Below, piece by piece: positions 15,123 to 23,860 of a stretch of 29,569 nt of DNA. The stretch is from JANNRR01 sp031401675. GTDB taxonomy: Bacteria > Pseudomonadota > Alphaproteobacteria > Rhodobacterales > Rhodobacteraceae. Position 1 is the stretch's first letter. Every line of letters starts with the position of its first letter. The DNA is taken from positions 1 to 29,569 of the forward strand of contig JANNRR010000002.1 of the NCBI GenBank assembly GCA_031401675.1. The letters run 5' to 3'. The notes under the pieces were generated by a model. It was not told where the DNA came from. It did not search any database and saw nothing but the letters and a program-made list of their open reading frames with translations. The translations under genes were made by a program, and so were the position numbers.

Positions 15123-16591
15123 CGGCGTTTGACGACCTGATGAGCTATCAGCGCGACACAGAGGCGCTGGCCCAGATCGCCGGACGATTGGGCTGGGATC
15201 AGGAAACCATGATGCCGCGCGGTGCTGCCGAGCAGCGCGGCGAGGAAATGGCGGCGCTGGAGGGGGTGCTGCACGCCCGGCGCACCGATCCCCGGATCGG
15301 CGACTGGCTGGCCGGGGCGGTTGCCCCCGATGCGGTCGGCACGGCCAAGTTGTGGCATGTGCAGCGGACCTTTGACCGCCAGACCCGGGTTCCGGTGCGG
15401 CTGGCGGCGGAACTGGCTCGGATGACCAGCGTGGCTCAGGGCCTGTGGGCCGACGCCCGCGCCAGCGACGATCTGGCCGGGTTCCTGCCAACTCAGCGCG
15501 GCGTGCTGGCGCTGAAGCGGGAAGAGGCGGCCTGTCTGGCCGACGGCGGTGATCTTTACGATGCGCTTCTGGATGGTCACGAACCCGGCGCAACGGCGGC
15601 ATGGATCGGGGCGCTGTTTGACCGGATGCGGCCCCGGCTGGTGGCGTTGCGCGAACGGGTTCTGGGTGCAGCGCGCCAGCCCAAGGCCCTGTCGACAAGG
15701 TTCGACAGTACCGCGCAGTTGCACCTGTCGCGCGACATCGCCGTGGCCTTCGGCTATGATTTCAACCGGGGCCGGCTGGACCTGGCTGTGCATCCGTTCA
15801 GTTCCGGCTCGGGCTCGGACGTGCGCATTACCACGCGGGTCAGCGAAACCGACCCCTTCAACTGCATCTATTCGACGATCCACGAGGTCGGGCATGCCTG
15901 CTACGAACTGGGGATCGATCCGGCCTACGGCCTGACACCGCTGGGGCAGGGCGTGTCGATGGGGGTGCACGAAAGCCAGAGCCGGATCTACGAAAACCAG
16001 CTTGGCCGCAGCCGGGCCTTTACCGGCTGGCTCTTTGCCCGGATGCAAGGTCTCTTTGGCGACTTCGGCATCCCGGACGCCGACGCGTTCTATGCCACGG
16101 TCAACCGGGCGCATCAGGGCTTTATCCGGACCGAGGCCGACGAGGTGCAGTACAATCTGCACATCATGTTGCGCTTTGATCTGGAACGGGCGCTGATTTC
16201 CGGCGTGCTGGAGGTGGCGGACCTGGAGGCGGCGTGGAACGAGCGGTTCCTGGCAGACTTCGGCTATGCCGTTGACCGGCCCTCGAACGGGGTGTTGCAG
16301 GATGTGCACTGGCCAGTGGGCGTGTTCGGGTATTTCCCGACCTATGCCTTGGGCAACGTCTATGCCGGGTGCCTCGATCAGGCGATGCGGGCGGCGGTGC
16401 AGGGGATCGATGCGGCGCTGGCTGCCGGTGACGCAACGCCTGCGACCGCGTGGCTGCGGCGGCGGTTGCAGGTGCACGGCGGGCTGAACCGCCCGCACGA
16501 CACCGTGGCGCTGGCCTGCGGCTTCGAGCCGACCGAGGCGCCGCTGCTGGACTATCTGGAGCGGAAGTTCGGCGCGATCTACGGATTGTGA
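15119..16591 (+). CDS. M32-family metallocarboxypeptidase (carboxypeptidase Taq type)
   Basis: 490 residues, the normal family length. The zinc site HEVGH is at residues 255-259 and the second M32 signature HESQS at 284-288, followed by a family-typical IRTEADEVQYNLHIMLRFDLE stretch. These enzymes remove C-terminal residues from peptides with broad specificity, usually in the cytoplasm (no signal peptide here). Translation starts at an ATG overlapping the ctaA stop and ends in a GTGA overlap with the following MFS gene, so the three form a tight operon. Confidence 0.95.
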   Translation: MTAFDDLMSYQRDTEALAQIAGRLGWDQETMMPRGAAEQRGEEMAALEGVLHARRTDPRIGDWLAGAVAPDAVGTAKLWHVQRTFDRQTRVPVRLAAELARMTSVAQGLWADARASDDLAGFLPTQRGVLALKREEAACLADGGDLYDALLDGHEPGATAAWIGALFDRMRPRLVALRERVLGAARQPKALSTRFDSTAQLHLSRDIAVAFGYDFNRGRLDLAVHPFSSGSGSDVRITTRVSETDPFNCIYSTIHEVGHACYELGIDPAYGLTPLGQGVSMGVHESQSRIYENQLGRSRAFTGWLFARMQGLFGDFGIPDADAFYATVNRAHQGFIRTEADEVQYNLHIMLRFDLERALISGVLEVADLEAAWNERFLADFGYAVDRPSNGVLQDVHWPVGVFGYFPTYALGNVYAGCLDQAMRAAVQGIDAALAAGDATPATAWLRRRLQVHGGLNRPHDTVALACGFEPTEAPLLDYLERKFGAIYGL

Positions 16592-17797
16592 CCGGCGTGA
16601 ACGGTCCGAACGGGCGGCCGGCCTATTGCCCGGTCTGGCTGCTCGCCGTCGGGCAGACGCTGGGCTATGGCTGCCTGTACTACATCTTCCCGGCGCTGTT
16701 GCTGGCGTGGGAGGCGGAACTGGGCTGGTCCAAGGCCACGCTGGCCGTGGGGGCCGACCACGGCCATTCTGATATCGGCCCTCTTGGCACCCCTGATCGG
16801 GCGGCTGGTGGACCGCGGGCTTGGCCCGCATCTTCTGGTCGGCGGTGCCGGACTTGGGGCGGCGGCATTGGCGGCGCTGACGCTGGTGCAGACGCCGACG
16901 CAGTTCGTGCTGGTCTGGGCCGTGATCGGCATGGCGCAGGCCGCCAGCCTCTATGAAGTGTGCTTTGCCTTTCTGACCCGGGTCACTGCGCCGACGGCGC
17001 GGCCGGCCATCACCCGGGTGACGCTGGTGGCGGGCTTCGCCTCGACCCTGGCCTTTCCTGCCGGGGCGCTGATGGCCGACGCTTTCGGCTGGCGCGGCGC
17101 GGTGCTGGGCTATGCGGCGGCGCAATTGCTGCTGGCAGTGCCGGTCAACCTGCTGGCGGTCAGGCGATTTCCGGCCGTTACCGTTGCCGGACAGGCGGCG
17201 GCGGTTGACCACAGGGCCGGTCTGACCACTGCGATCCGACGGGCCGAGTTCTGGTTGCTGGCGTTGGTGTTCGGCCTGATCGCGCTGAACCACGGACTGC
17301 TGCTGACCTATTTCCTGCCGATCTTCGCCGACCGTGGGGCGAGCCCGGTGCTGGCCGTTGCCGCCGCTGCCTGCGTTGGCCCGGCGCAGGTCGCCGGGCG
17401 GGTGGCGTTGATGCTGAACGAGGCGCGGATCGGGACCGGGTTTGCCGTGCGCATCGGGCTGGTCTGGATGCTGCTTGGCGGCCTGGTTCTCGGGCTGGCG
17501 ACGCTGGCACCACTGCTGATCTTTGTCTTTGCGCTGTTGCAGGGTGCGGCGTTGGGCATGGAAAGCATCCTGAAGCCGGTGCTGATTGCCGAAACCCTGG
17601 GGCGCGCCGGCTTTGGCGCGATCGCCGGGGTCATCGCCATTGCACCGCTTGCGGCCGCTGCCGCCTCGCCTTTCCTCGGGGCACTGCTGATCGAAGGGAT
17701 CGGCGTATCCGGCCTGCTGGTCGTGACCTTTGGCATGGCTGCCCTGGCGCTGGCCGCTGCGCTGGTCCTGCGGGCGCGGGCGGCAGCCGCAGGCTAG
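16588..17797 (+). pseudogene. MFS transporter with a single-base frameshift
   Basis: The gene begins at a GTG overlapping the peptidase stop and reads VTGVNGPNGRPAYCPVWLLA, then the first membrane helix, up to SKATLAVG. The rest of the protein (TTAILISALLAPLIGRLVDR onward, with about ten more helices) lies in the next frame and runs to 17797. Dropping one G from the five-G run at 16749-16753 restores one ~402-residue protein, the usual MFS length. Both halves match a single major facilitator permease (IGRLVDRG is the A-motif-like loop). The break could be a sequencing error, a recent inactivation or a slippage site. The substrate is unknown. Confidence 0.8.
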
Positions 17798-17839
17798 GGT
17801 GCCGCCCGCGCCAAACCGGCCCGCCGTTCCTTGCCGCGC

Positions 17840-18631
17840 TCAGTCCGGCCAGTCCGGGCTGCGTTTTTCCAGAAAGGCATCGATACCCTCGGCGGTATCG
17901 CGCCACAGCATGTTTTCCACCATCACGGCGGCGGTATGGTCATAGGCCGCTGCAATCGGCAGCCCGATCTGATCGTAGAACGCGCGCTTTCCGATCCGGA
18001 CCGCCGGACCCAGCTTGGCGGCAACGGTTTCGGCCAGCATCATCACCTCGCGGCCCAGCACCTCGGGCGGCACCGCCCGGTTGATCAGGCCAAGCGCTTC
18101 GGCCCGCGCGGCATCGATGAAACCGCCGGTCACCAGCATTTCAAACGCCGGTTTCGCCGCGATGTTCCGGCTCAGCGCCACCATCGGCGTCGAGCAGAAC
18201 AGCCCGATATTGACGCCATTGACGCCGAACCGCGCCCCGGTCTGCGCCAGTGCCAGATCGCAGCTGGCCACCAGTTGGCAGCCGGCGGCGGCGGCGGTGC
18301 CGTGCACCTCGGCAATCACCGGCTGCGGCAGGGCGCGGATCGCCAGCATCACGGCAGCGCAGCGCGCGAACAGATCGGCGAAATAGGCGCCCCCCTGATC
18401 CACGGCCGCCCGCCCAGCCTGCATTTCCTTCAGATCATGGCCGGCGCAGAACGCCTTGCCCGCTCCGCGCAGGACCACGGCGCGAATTGCGCGGTCGGCT
18501 GCCAGCGTTTGGAATGCCGCCAGAAGGGCAGCCAGCAGCGCATCCGACAGCGCGTTCAGCGCCGCCGGCCGGTTCAGTGTCAGTATCGCCACCTTGCCGT
18601 CGTCGTGGCGCAACAGCACGGGTTCGTTCAT
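17840..18631 (-). CDS. crotonase-fold protein of the ECHDC3 type (annotated enoyl-CoA hydratase)
   Basis: 263 residues from MNEPVLLRHDDGKVAILTLN with AAAGGA upstream. The CoA oxyanion region FCAGHDLKEM and the second crotonase block AAGCQLVASCDLALA are clear. GVNIGLFCSTPMVALSR matches the ECHDC3 branch. Where classical hydratases have two catalytic glutamates (GGGCELA and QPEILLG), this protein has Gln (GCQLV) and Gly (GVNGVNIGL). A standard hydratase reaction is therefore doubtful, and the true reaction is unknown. It is convergent with the MFS gene and upstream of no other fatty acid genes. Confidence 0.88.
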   Translation of the reverse strand: MNEPVLLRHDDGKVAILTLNRPAALNALSDALLAALLAAFQTLAADRAIRAVVLRGAGKAFCAGHDLKEMQAGRAAVDQGGAYFADLFARCAAVMLAIRALPQPVIAEVHGTAAAAGCQLVASCDLALAQTGARFGVNGVNIGLFCSTPMVALSRNIAAKPAFEMLVTGGFIDAARAEALGLINRAVPPEVLGREVMMLAETVAAKLGPAVRIGKRAFYDQIGLPIAAAYDHTAAVMVENMLWRDTAEGIDAFLEKRSPDWPD

Positions 18632-18967
18632 CGGATCGGTCCTTTCTGGTCCGGGCAAACGCGCCGCCCGGCCCGCAGCACTCTGCACCACAACGAAGGC
18701 CGGCACGAGCAAAAGTCGTGCGGATCGTCCGCCCAGCCAGGCGCGCCCCGATTTCCCACGCATTCCAACAAGCCCAACCTCCCTTGCCCGACGGCTTGCG
18801 CCTCTGGGCAACGGGCCCGACGCCCGTCCCCCGGACGGTCGCCTGATCGGCCCGGATCCGCAAGGTCGCCTGGCCGTAGCAAGGCCAAGCGTGGCAGCGC
18901 AGTTCCGCCAAATGTCATCATGCTCCAGAGCGCCCACTCACCCCGACACCTGAACTGCCTACCGCCA
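18632..18967. other. gene-free 336-bp stretch between modC and the crotonase gene
   Basis: No gene with a plausible start and codon pattern is visible. It lies downstream of modC and upstream of the crotonase gene, both leftward. The AAAGGA ribosome binding site of the crotonase gene is at its left end. I did not find a clear promoter or hairpin terminator. Confidence 0.4.
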
Positions 18968-20089
18968 TCAGCCCGGCACCGTCGGATCGGGTTCCGGCAG
19001 CGCAACCGGCAGCCAGCCGACATCGGCATCCGCCAGCGCCACCGACTTCAGCACGGCAAAACACGGCGCACCGGGGGCCAGCGCCAGCGCCAATGCCGAC
19101 CGCCCGGTGATGCGCGCCACCAACCGGTCCTGCCCGGCGATCAGGCCGACCGCCACCGACGGGCCGGGCCCGGCAACCAGCGTGCTGACCCGGCATGGCA
19201 GGATGTTCAGCGCCGATATGCCGGTCGGGCGGCAGGTCGCCAGCATCACATCCTGCGCCAGTATGCGCAGCCGCACTACGCTGCCGGGGGCGGCGGCGAT
19301 CTGCGGCAGATGCAGAACGCCGGCACTGGTGGCCAGTTCGGTCAGGTGGTCCGGGTGGTGGGCGACAACGCGCGCCGCGATCACTGCCCCGGCCTCGCGC
19401 CCCCCGAGCAGGGCGACCGCCCCGGGATCGGCCAGAACCTGCCCGGCCGGGCCGACCCGCCGGACCTGCCCGTCCTGCAGAATGACGATGGTGGTCGCCA
19501 GCCGCGCCACCTCCGACAGGGCATGACTGACATACAGGATCGGCACCCGGGTCTGGTCGCGCAGCCGTTCCAGCCACGGCAGAATCTCGGCCTTGCGCGC
19601 CGCATCCAGCGAGGCCAGCGGCTCGTCCATCAACAGCAGATCAGGGGCAGACAGCAATGCCCGGCCAATTGCCACCCGCTGCATTTCACCGCCCGACAGC
19701 GCGCCGGGCTGGCGGCTCAGCAGCGGTGCCAGACCCAACAGTGCCACCACCTCGGCCAGATCGGGCCCGGCACGGCCGGCGAACCAGCGGCCATAGGTCA
19801 GGTTGGACCGCACTGACAGATGTGGGAACAGCCGGGGTTCCTGAAACACATAGCCGATCCGGCGGCGATGCGGCGGCGTGAACAGGCGCTTGGCGGTGTC
19901 GGTCAGCAGCGAGCCGTTCAGGGCGATCCGGGCGGTATCCGGTCGCAAAAGGCCGGCGACTGCATTGACCACCGAGGTCTTGCCCGACCCGGACGGGCCG
20001 AACAGCACGGTCAGACCCGGCGGCGCTTCGAACACCACATCCAGCGCAAAACCGGCAAAGCGGTGCGTGATGGCGACGGTCAGGCTCAT
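18968..20089 (-). CDS. modC: molybdate ABC transporter ATP-binding protein
   Basis: 373 residues. Walker A GPSGSGKT is at 31-38, the signature LSGGEMQR at 131-138, and Walker B LLLMDEP at 151-157. The C-terminal ~130 residues hold a Mop/TOBE domain (SALNILPCRVSTLVA and following), which in ModC binds molybdate for feedback inhibition. It powers molybdate uptake with ModB. The ATG overlaps the modB stop by 4 bp. The Mop domain distinguishes it from sulfate or spermidine transporter ATPases. Confidence 0.95.
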   Translation of the reverse strand: MSLTVAITHRFAGFALDVVFEAPPGLTVLFGPSGSGKTSVVNAVAGLLRPDTARIALNGSLLTDTAKRLFTPPHRRRIGYVFQEPRLFPHLSVRSNLTYGRWFAGRAGPDLAEVVALLGLAPLLSRQPGALSGGEMQRVAIGRALLSAPDLLLMDEPLASLDAARKAEILPWLERLRDQTRVPILYVSHALSEVARLATTIVILQDGQVRRVGPAGQVLADPGAVALLGGREAGAVIAARVVAHHPDHLTELATSAGVLHLPQIAAAPGSVVRLRILAQDVMLATCRPTGISALNILPCRVSTLVAGPGPSVAVGLIAGQDRLVARITGRSALALALAPGAPCFAVLKSVALADADVGWLPVALPEPDPTVPG

Positions 20090-20787
20090 CCGGCGATCCG
20101 CTGTTTCAGCCTCCGGGCCAGCACTTCTGACCCGATCAGAGCGGCAATGGCGATGACAACGGCGATCAGCACCAGCCGGGCGGCCCCGGCTTCGCCCCCC
20201 GGCACCTGCAGCATGGCATAGATCGCCGACGGCAGCGTCTGGGTCTGGCCAGGGATGTTGGCGACAAAGGTGATGGTGGCCCCGAATTCGCCAATGGCCT
20301 TGGCAAAGGCCAGAATGGTTCCGGCGATGATCCCCGGGGCCATCAGCGGCAGGGTGACGGTGGCGAATACCCACGCCGGGCTGGCACCGAGCGTCGCAGC
20401 CGCCTGCTCCAGCTTCGGGTCGACCGCCTCCAGCGACAGGCGGATGGCACGGACCATCAGGGGAAAGGCCATGACGGCACAGGCCAGTGCCGCGCCGGTC
20501 CAGCGAAAGGCCAGCACGATGCCGAACGTGTCTTCCAGAAACCCGCCCACCGGGCCCTTGCGGCCAAAGGTCAGCAGCAAAAGATAGCCGGTCACCACCG
20601 GCGGCAGGATCAGCGGCAGATGCACCAGCCCGTTCAGCATCTCGCGCCCCCAGAACCGCCGGCGCGCCAGCAGCCACGCCACCGCAATACCCGGCGGCAG
20701 GCTGAGCAGCGTCGCCCAGAACCCGACCCGCAGCGACAGGCGCACCGCCGCCCATTCCTCGGGGCCAAGCCAGGGGGCGTCAGGCAT
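20086..20787 (-). CDS. modB: molybdate ABC transporter permease
   Basis: 233 residues from the ATG at 20787, which has GAGG seven bases upstream; a GTG one codon earlier is an alternative. It has five to six membrane helices. The inner-membrane permease loop EQAAATLGASPAWVFATVTLPL (EAA motif) couples to ModC, and LAFAKAIGEFGATITFVANIPGQ is highly typical of ModB. It lies between modA and modC with minimal gaps, so a single transcript is expected. Confidence 0.95.
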   Translation of the reverse strand: MPDAPWLGPEEWAAVRLSLRVGFWATLLSLPPGIAVAWLLARRRFWGREMLNGLVHLPLILPPVVTGYLLLLTFGRKGPVGGFLEDTFGIVLAFRWTGAALACAVMAFPLMVRAIRLSLEAVDPKLEQAAATLGASPAWVFATVTLPLMAPGIIAGTILAFAKAIGEFGATITFVANIPGQTQTLPSAIYAMLQVPGGEAGAARLVLIAVVIAIAALIGSEVLARRLKQRIAG

Positions 20788-20796
20788 CACCGTGCC

Positions 20797-21585
20797 TCAT
20801 GGCTGTTTTGGCGCATCCGGTGGCGGGATGATGCCGAAGCCTTCGGCCTCAAACATCTGCCGCGCCGTCGGTCCGGACAGATAGTCCAGCAGCGCTGCCG
20901 CCGCCGGGGTGGCATCGGAGGTCAGCGCCACCGGGTAACGGATCGGCGCATGGCTTGCTGCGGGAAACTGGCCGATGACGGTCACATCATCCTCGGCAGC
21001 GGCATCGGTGGCAAAGACGATGCCGTAAGCCGCCTCGCCGGCGGCAACCAGCGCCAGAGCGGCGCGGGCACTGTCGGCCTGCACGACATTGCCGCTGACG
21101 GCCTGCCACTGCGCCAGAGCGGTCAGAGCCTGCTTGCCGTACACCCCGGCGGGAACCGCATCGACCATCGCCATCGCCAGCTTTTCCGGCCCGATCAGCG
21201 CGGCCAGGTCCAATGCCGCCATATCGACCGGCACCCCCTGCCGCCCGTGCGCGATCAGCGCCAGCCGGTTGGTCAGAAGATCCCGGCGGCTGCCGGTCTG
21301 GATCAGGCCGTCTGCCTGCAGCCGCTCCATCCACTCCGGACTGGCCGACAGGAACAGATCGGCAGGGGCACCCTGTTCGATCTGGCGGGCCAGTGCCGGG
21401 CTGGCACCATAGGCCAGCGCGACGCTGTGCCCGGTATCCGCAGTCCACGCCGCCGCTGCCCGGTCCAGCGCGGTTTTCAGGCTGGACGCGGCGAAGACCA
21501 CAACCTCGTCCGCGGCAACGGGCCGGGGCAGCGTAAACGCAGCGGCGGTCACCAGTGCGAACAGGAATAGGCGAAGAGGCGGCAT
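20797..21585 (-). CDS. modA: molybdate-binding periplasmic protein
   Basis: 262 residues with a signal peptide (MPPLRLFLFALVTAAAFTLP, cleavage near VAA-DE). VVVFAASSLKTALDRAA, then DLFLSASPEWMERL, then YGIVFATDA are the ModA landmarks that bind the oxyanion through main-chain amides and serines. It captures molybdate or tungstate and hands it to ModBC. It is the first transporter gene of the leftward operon, 59 bp after the modE-like gene. Confidence 0.95.
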   Translation of the reverse strand: MPPLRLFLFALVTAAAFTLPRPVAADEVVVFAASSLKTALDRAAAAWTADTGHSVALAYGASPALARQIEQGAPADLFLSASPEWMERLQADGLIQTGSRRDLLTNRLALIAHGRQGVPVDMAALDLAALIGPEKLAMAMVDAVPAGVYGKQALTALAQWQAVSGNVVQADSARAALALVAAGEAAYGIVFATDAAAEDDVTVIGQFPAASHAPIRYPVALTSDATPAAAALLDYLSGPTARQMFEAEGFGIIPPPDAPKQP

Positions 21586-21644
21586 ACAGGTCGGCCCTGT
21601 TGGGGTAATCCGGCTATAGGGGCCGCAGAGGAGGCTGGCAATCG

Positions 21645-22043
21645 TTATTTCCGCCCGGACATATCGGCCAGCATCTCGTGCAGCCTGGCAATCTCGGCCC
21701 CGCCCTGGTCGGCCATCAGCGCCTCCAGCGCCCGGTAAAGCTGCAGCACTTCTGCCCCGGCCGGGGTCAACCGCGCCCCGCCGCCTGTCGCGCCGCCGCG
21801 AACACTGACTACCAGCGGCGGATCAAATGCCGCGTTCAGTTCCGCCACCAGCCCCCAGGCCCGCTTGTAGCTCATCGCCATCCGGCGGCCGGCGGCAGCG
21901 ATCGAGCCGGTGGCCGCAATGTGACGCAGCAAATCGGCCTTGCCGGGACCAAGCATCGCATCCGCGCCGAAAACGATCCGCAGGCGGATCGAAGGGTCGC
22001 GGTCACTGGGCGGCAGCGGTTCCGGCATCGCGCCAGCACACAT
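21645..22043 (-). CDS. short ModE-like molybdate-responsive regulator (DNA-binding domain only)
   Basis: 132 residues from the ATG at 22043 (GGGG about 6-7 bases upstream). The winged-helix block LLRHIAATGSIAAAGRRMAMSYKRAWGLVAELN followed by GGATGGGARLTPAG is the ModE N-terminal domain. The C-terminal Mop/TOBE molybdate-binding domains of full-length ModE (~260 residues) are missing, so how it senses metal is unclear. It could use a separate molbindin or bind DNA constitutively. It is directly upstream of modABC and co-directional, so it probably controls or belongs to the same operon. Confidence 0.88.
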   Translation of the reverse strand: MCAGAMPEPLPPSDRDPSIRLRIVFGADAMLGPGKADLLRHIAATGSIAAAGRRMAMSYKRAWGLVAELNAAFDPPLVVSVRGGATGGGARLTPAGAEVLQLYRALEALMADQGGAEIARLHEMLADMSGRK

Positions 22044-22223
22044 CGTTCGCCCCGCCAAGACAAGGGGTTGGCCGGGGTTCGCCGTCGTTATCGCGACCGA
22101 CTACGCCATTTTCACCGCAGCGCTGTCGCAAACGCGATTGCCGCCCGGTGCCTGCGGCCCTAGCCCTGTGCCGGACAACGGGCGGCAAAGCCCGGCTGGC
22201 GAGGCAAGAGGGTCGGGCGTAAC

Positions 22224-23846
22224 GTGAGCGGGCAGCAGTTCGACTACATCATCGTCGGCTCCGGATCGGCGGGATCGGTGCTGGCCGACCGGCTGAGCGT
22301 CAGCGGCCGCCACAAGGTGCTGCTGCTGGAAGCCGGCGGCAGCGACCTGCGGTTCTTCGTGCAGATGCCGCTTGGCTACGGCAAGCTGTTCTATGACCCG
22401 GCTGTAAACTGGCTCTATGAGGCCGAACCCGACCCCGGTCTGGCCGGCAACCGCGATTTCTGGCCGCGTGGCAAGCTGCTAGGCGGGTCATCCTCGATCA
22501 ATGCCATGGTCTATATCCGGGGCCACCGCGCCGACTATGAGGAGTGGGCGGCGGCCGGCAATCAAGGTTGGGGCTGGCCGGAAGTGCTGGCTGCCTACCG
22601 CGCCATCGAGGATACCGAGGCCGGCGGCGACGCCTGGCGCGGCAGCGGCGGTCCGCTGTTCATTTCGGAAAACAAGCGCGATCTGCATCCGCTGACCGAC
22701 ATGTTCCTGCAGGCTTCGCAGGCGGCCGGACTGCCGTTCAACCCCGATTTCAACGGGGCCGAACAGGAGGGCGTCGGCACCTATCAGGTGACGGTCAAGG
22801 GCGGGCGGCGCAATTCGGCTGCCCGGGCCTTTCTGCGCCCGGCGATGGGCCGGCGCAATCTGACAGTGGAAACCCGCGCAATGGTGACCCGAGTGCTGAC
22901 CGAGGGGCGGCGCGCCACCGGCGTCGAATATGTGCAGCGCGGTGTCACGCGCAGGGTGCTTGCCGGGCGCGAGGTCATCGTGTCGGGCGGGGCGGTGAAC
23001 ACGCCGCAACTGCTGCAATTGTCGGGCATCGGTCCGGGGGCGCTGCTGCAGCGGCACGGACTGACCGTGGTGCAGGATAATGCCAACGTCGGCGAACATC
23101 TGAACGATCATCAGGGGCTGAACTACACCTGGCGGATGACGGTGCCGACCCTGAACCAGTCGCTGCGCCCGTGGTGGGGCAAGCTGCGGCTGGGGCTGAA
23201 TTACCTGATCTACGGCCGGGGACCGCTGGCCACATCGATCAATCACGGCGGCGGCTTCTTCCGGACCGATCCGGGCCAGCCGCGCCCGAACATGCAACTG
23301 TACATGCAGGCATTCTCGACGCTGATCCCCAGATCGGGCGAGCGTCCGCTGTTGACGCCGGACCCGTTCCCCGGCTTGTCGCTCGGCCTGTCGAACTGCC
23401 GCCCCAGCAGCCGGGGCAGCATCCACATATGCTCGCCCGATCCGATGATGCATCCGCGCATCGTGGCCAATGCCTATTCCACCGACAGCGATGTCGCCGA
23501 AATGCTGGCCGCCGTGAAGTTCCTGCGCCGGATCGCAGCACAGGAACCGATGCGTGCTCTGGTGGCCGAGGAACTGCGCCCGGGGCCATCGGTGCAGGAC
23601 GATGCCGACCTGATCGCCGATTTCCGCGCCCGCTCCGGTACGGTCTACCACCCGTCGTGCACGGCGCGGATGGGGCCCGACCCGGCGACCTCGGTGGTGG
23701 ATGCCCGGCTCAGGGTGCACGGCATGGCGGGCTTGCGGGTCTGCGATGCCTCGGTGTTTCCCAATCTGATCGCGGGCAACACCAATGCCCCGGCGATCAT
23801 GGTCGGCTGGCGGGGTGCCGAGATCATCCTGCAGGATGCCACGTAG
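22224..23846 (+). CDS. GMC-family FAD-dependent alcohol dehydrogenase
   Basis: 540 residues from a GTG start. The FAD Rossmann motif IIVGSGSAGSVLADRL is at residues 9-24, GKLLGGSSSINAMVYIRG is the first GMC signature and SGGAVNTPQLLQLSGIG the second. The catalytic His476 (GTVYHPSCTARMG) and Asn521 (GNTNAPA) are present. The family oxidises alcohols to aldehydes with flavin, and choline dehydrogenase is the best known relative. The length and sequence also fit aliphatic or polyethylene-glycol alcohol dehydrogenases, so the substrate is open. It is convergent with the thiamine-diphosphate enzyme gene, 14 bp away. Confidence 0.9.
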   Translation: MSGQQFDYIIVGSGSAGSVLADRLSVSGRHKVLLLEAGGSDLRFFVQMPLGYGKLFYDPAVNWLYEAEPDPGLAGNRDFWPRGKLLGGSSSINAMVYIRGHRADYEEWAAAGNQGWGWPEVLAAYRAIEDTEAGGDAWRGSGGPLFISENKRDLHPLTDMFLQASQAAGLPFNPDFNGAEQEGVGTYQVTVKGGRRNSAARAFLRPAMGRRNLTVETRAMVTRVLTEGRRATGVEYVQRGVTRRVLAGREVIVSGGAVNTPQLLQLSGIGPGALLQRHGLTVVQDNANVGEHLNDHQGLNYTWRMTVPTLNQSLRPWWGKLRLGLNYLIYGRGPLATSINHGGGFFRTDPGQPRPNMQLYMQAFSTLIPRSGERPLLTPDPFPGLSLGLSNCRPSSRGSIHICSPDPMMHPRIVANAYSTDSDVAEMLAAVKFLRRIAAQEPMRALVAEELRPGPSVQDDADLIADFRARSGTVYHPSCTARMGPDPATSVVDARLRVHGMAGLRVCDASVFPNLIAGNTNAPAIMVGWRGAEIILQDAT

Positions 23847-23860
23847 GGAACGGTCCCGCG

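Noticed and set aside
15086..17293. 735-residue leftward open frame opposite the M32 peptidase and MFS genes
   Set aside because: High-GC antisense frame with His/Gln/Arg-rich composition and no domain; the plus strand encodes recognisable proteins.
17831..19816. 661-residue rightward open frame across the crotonase and modC region
   Set aside because: It is antisense to two well-supported leftward genes and shows Gln/His/Arg-rich shadow composition.
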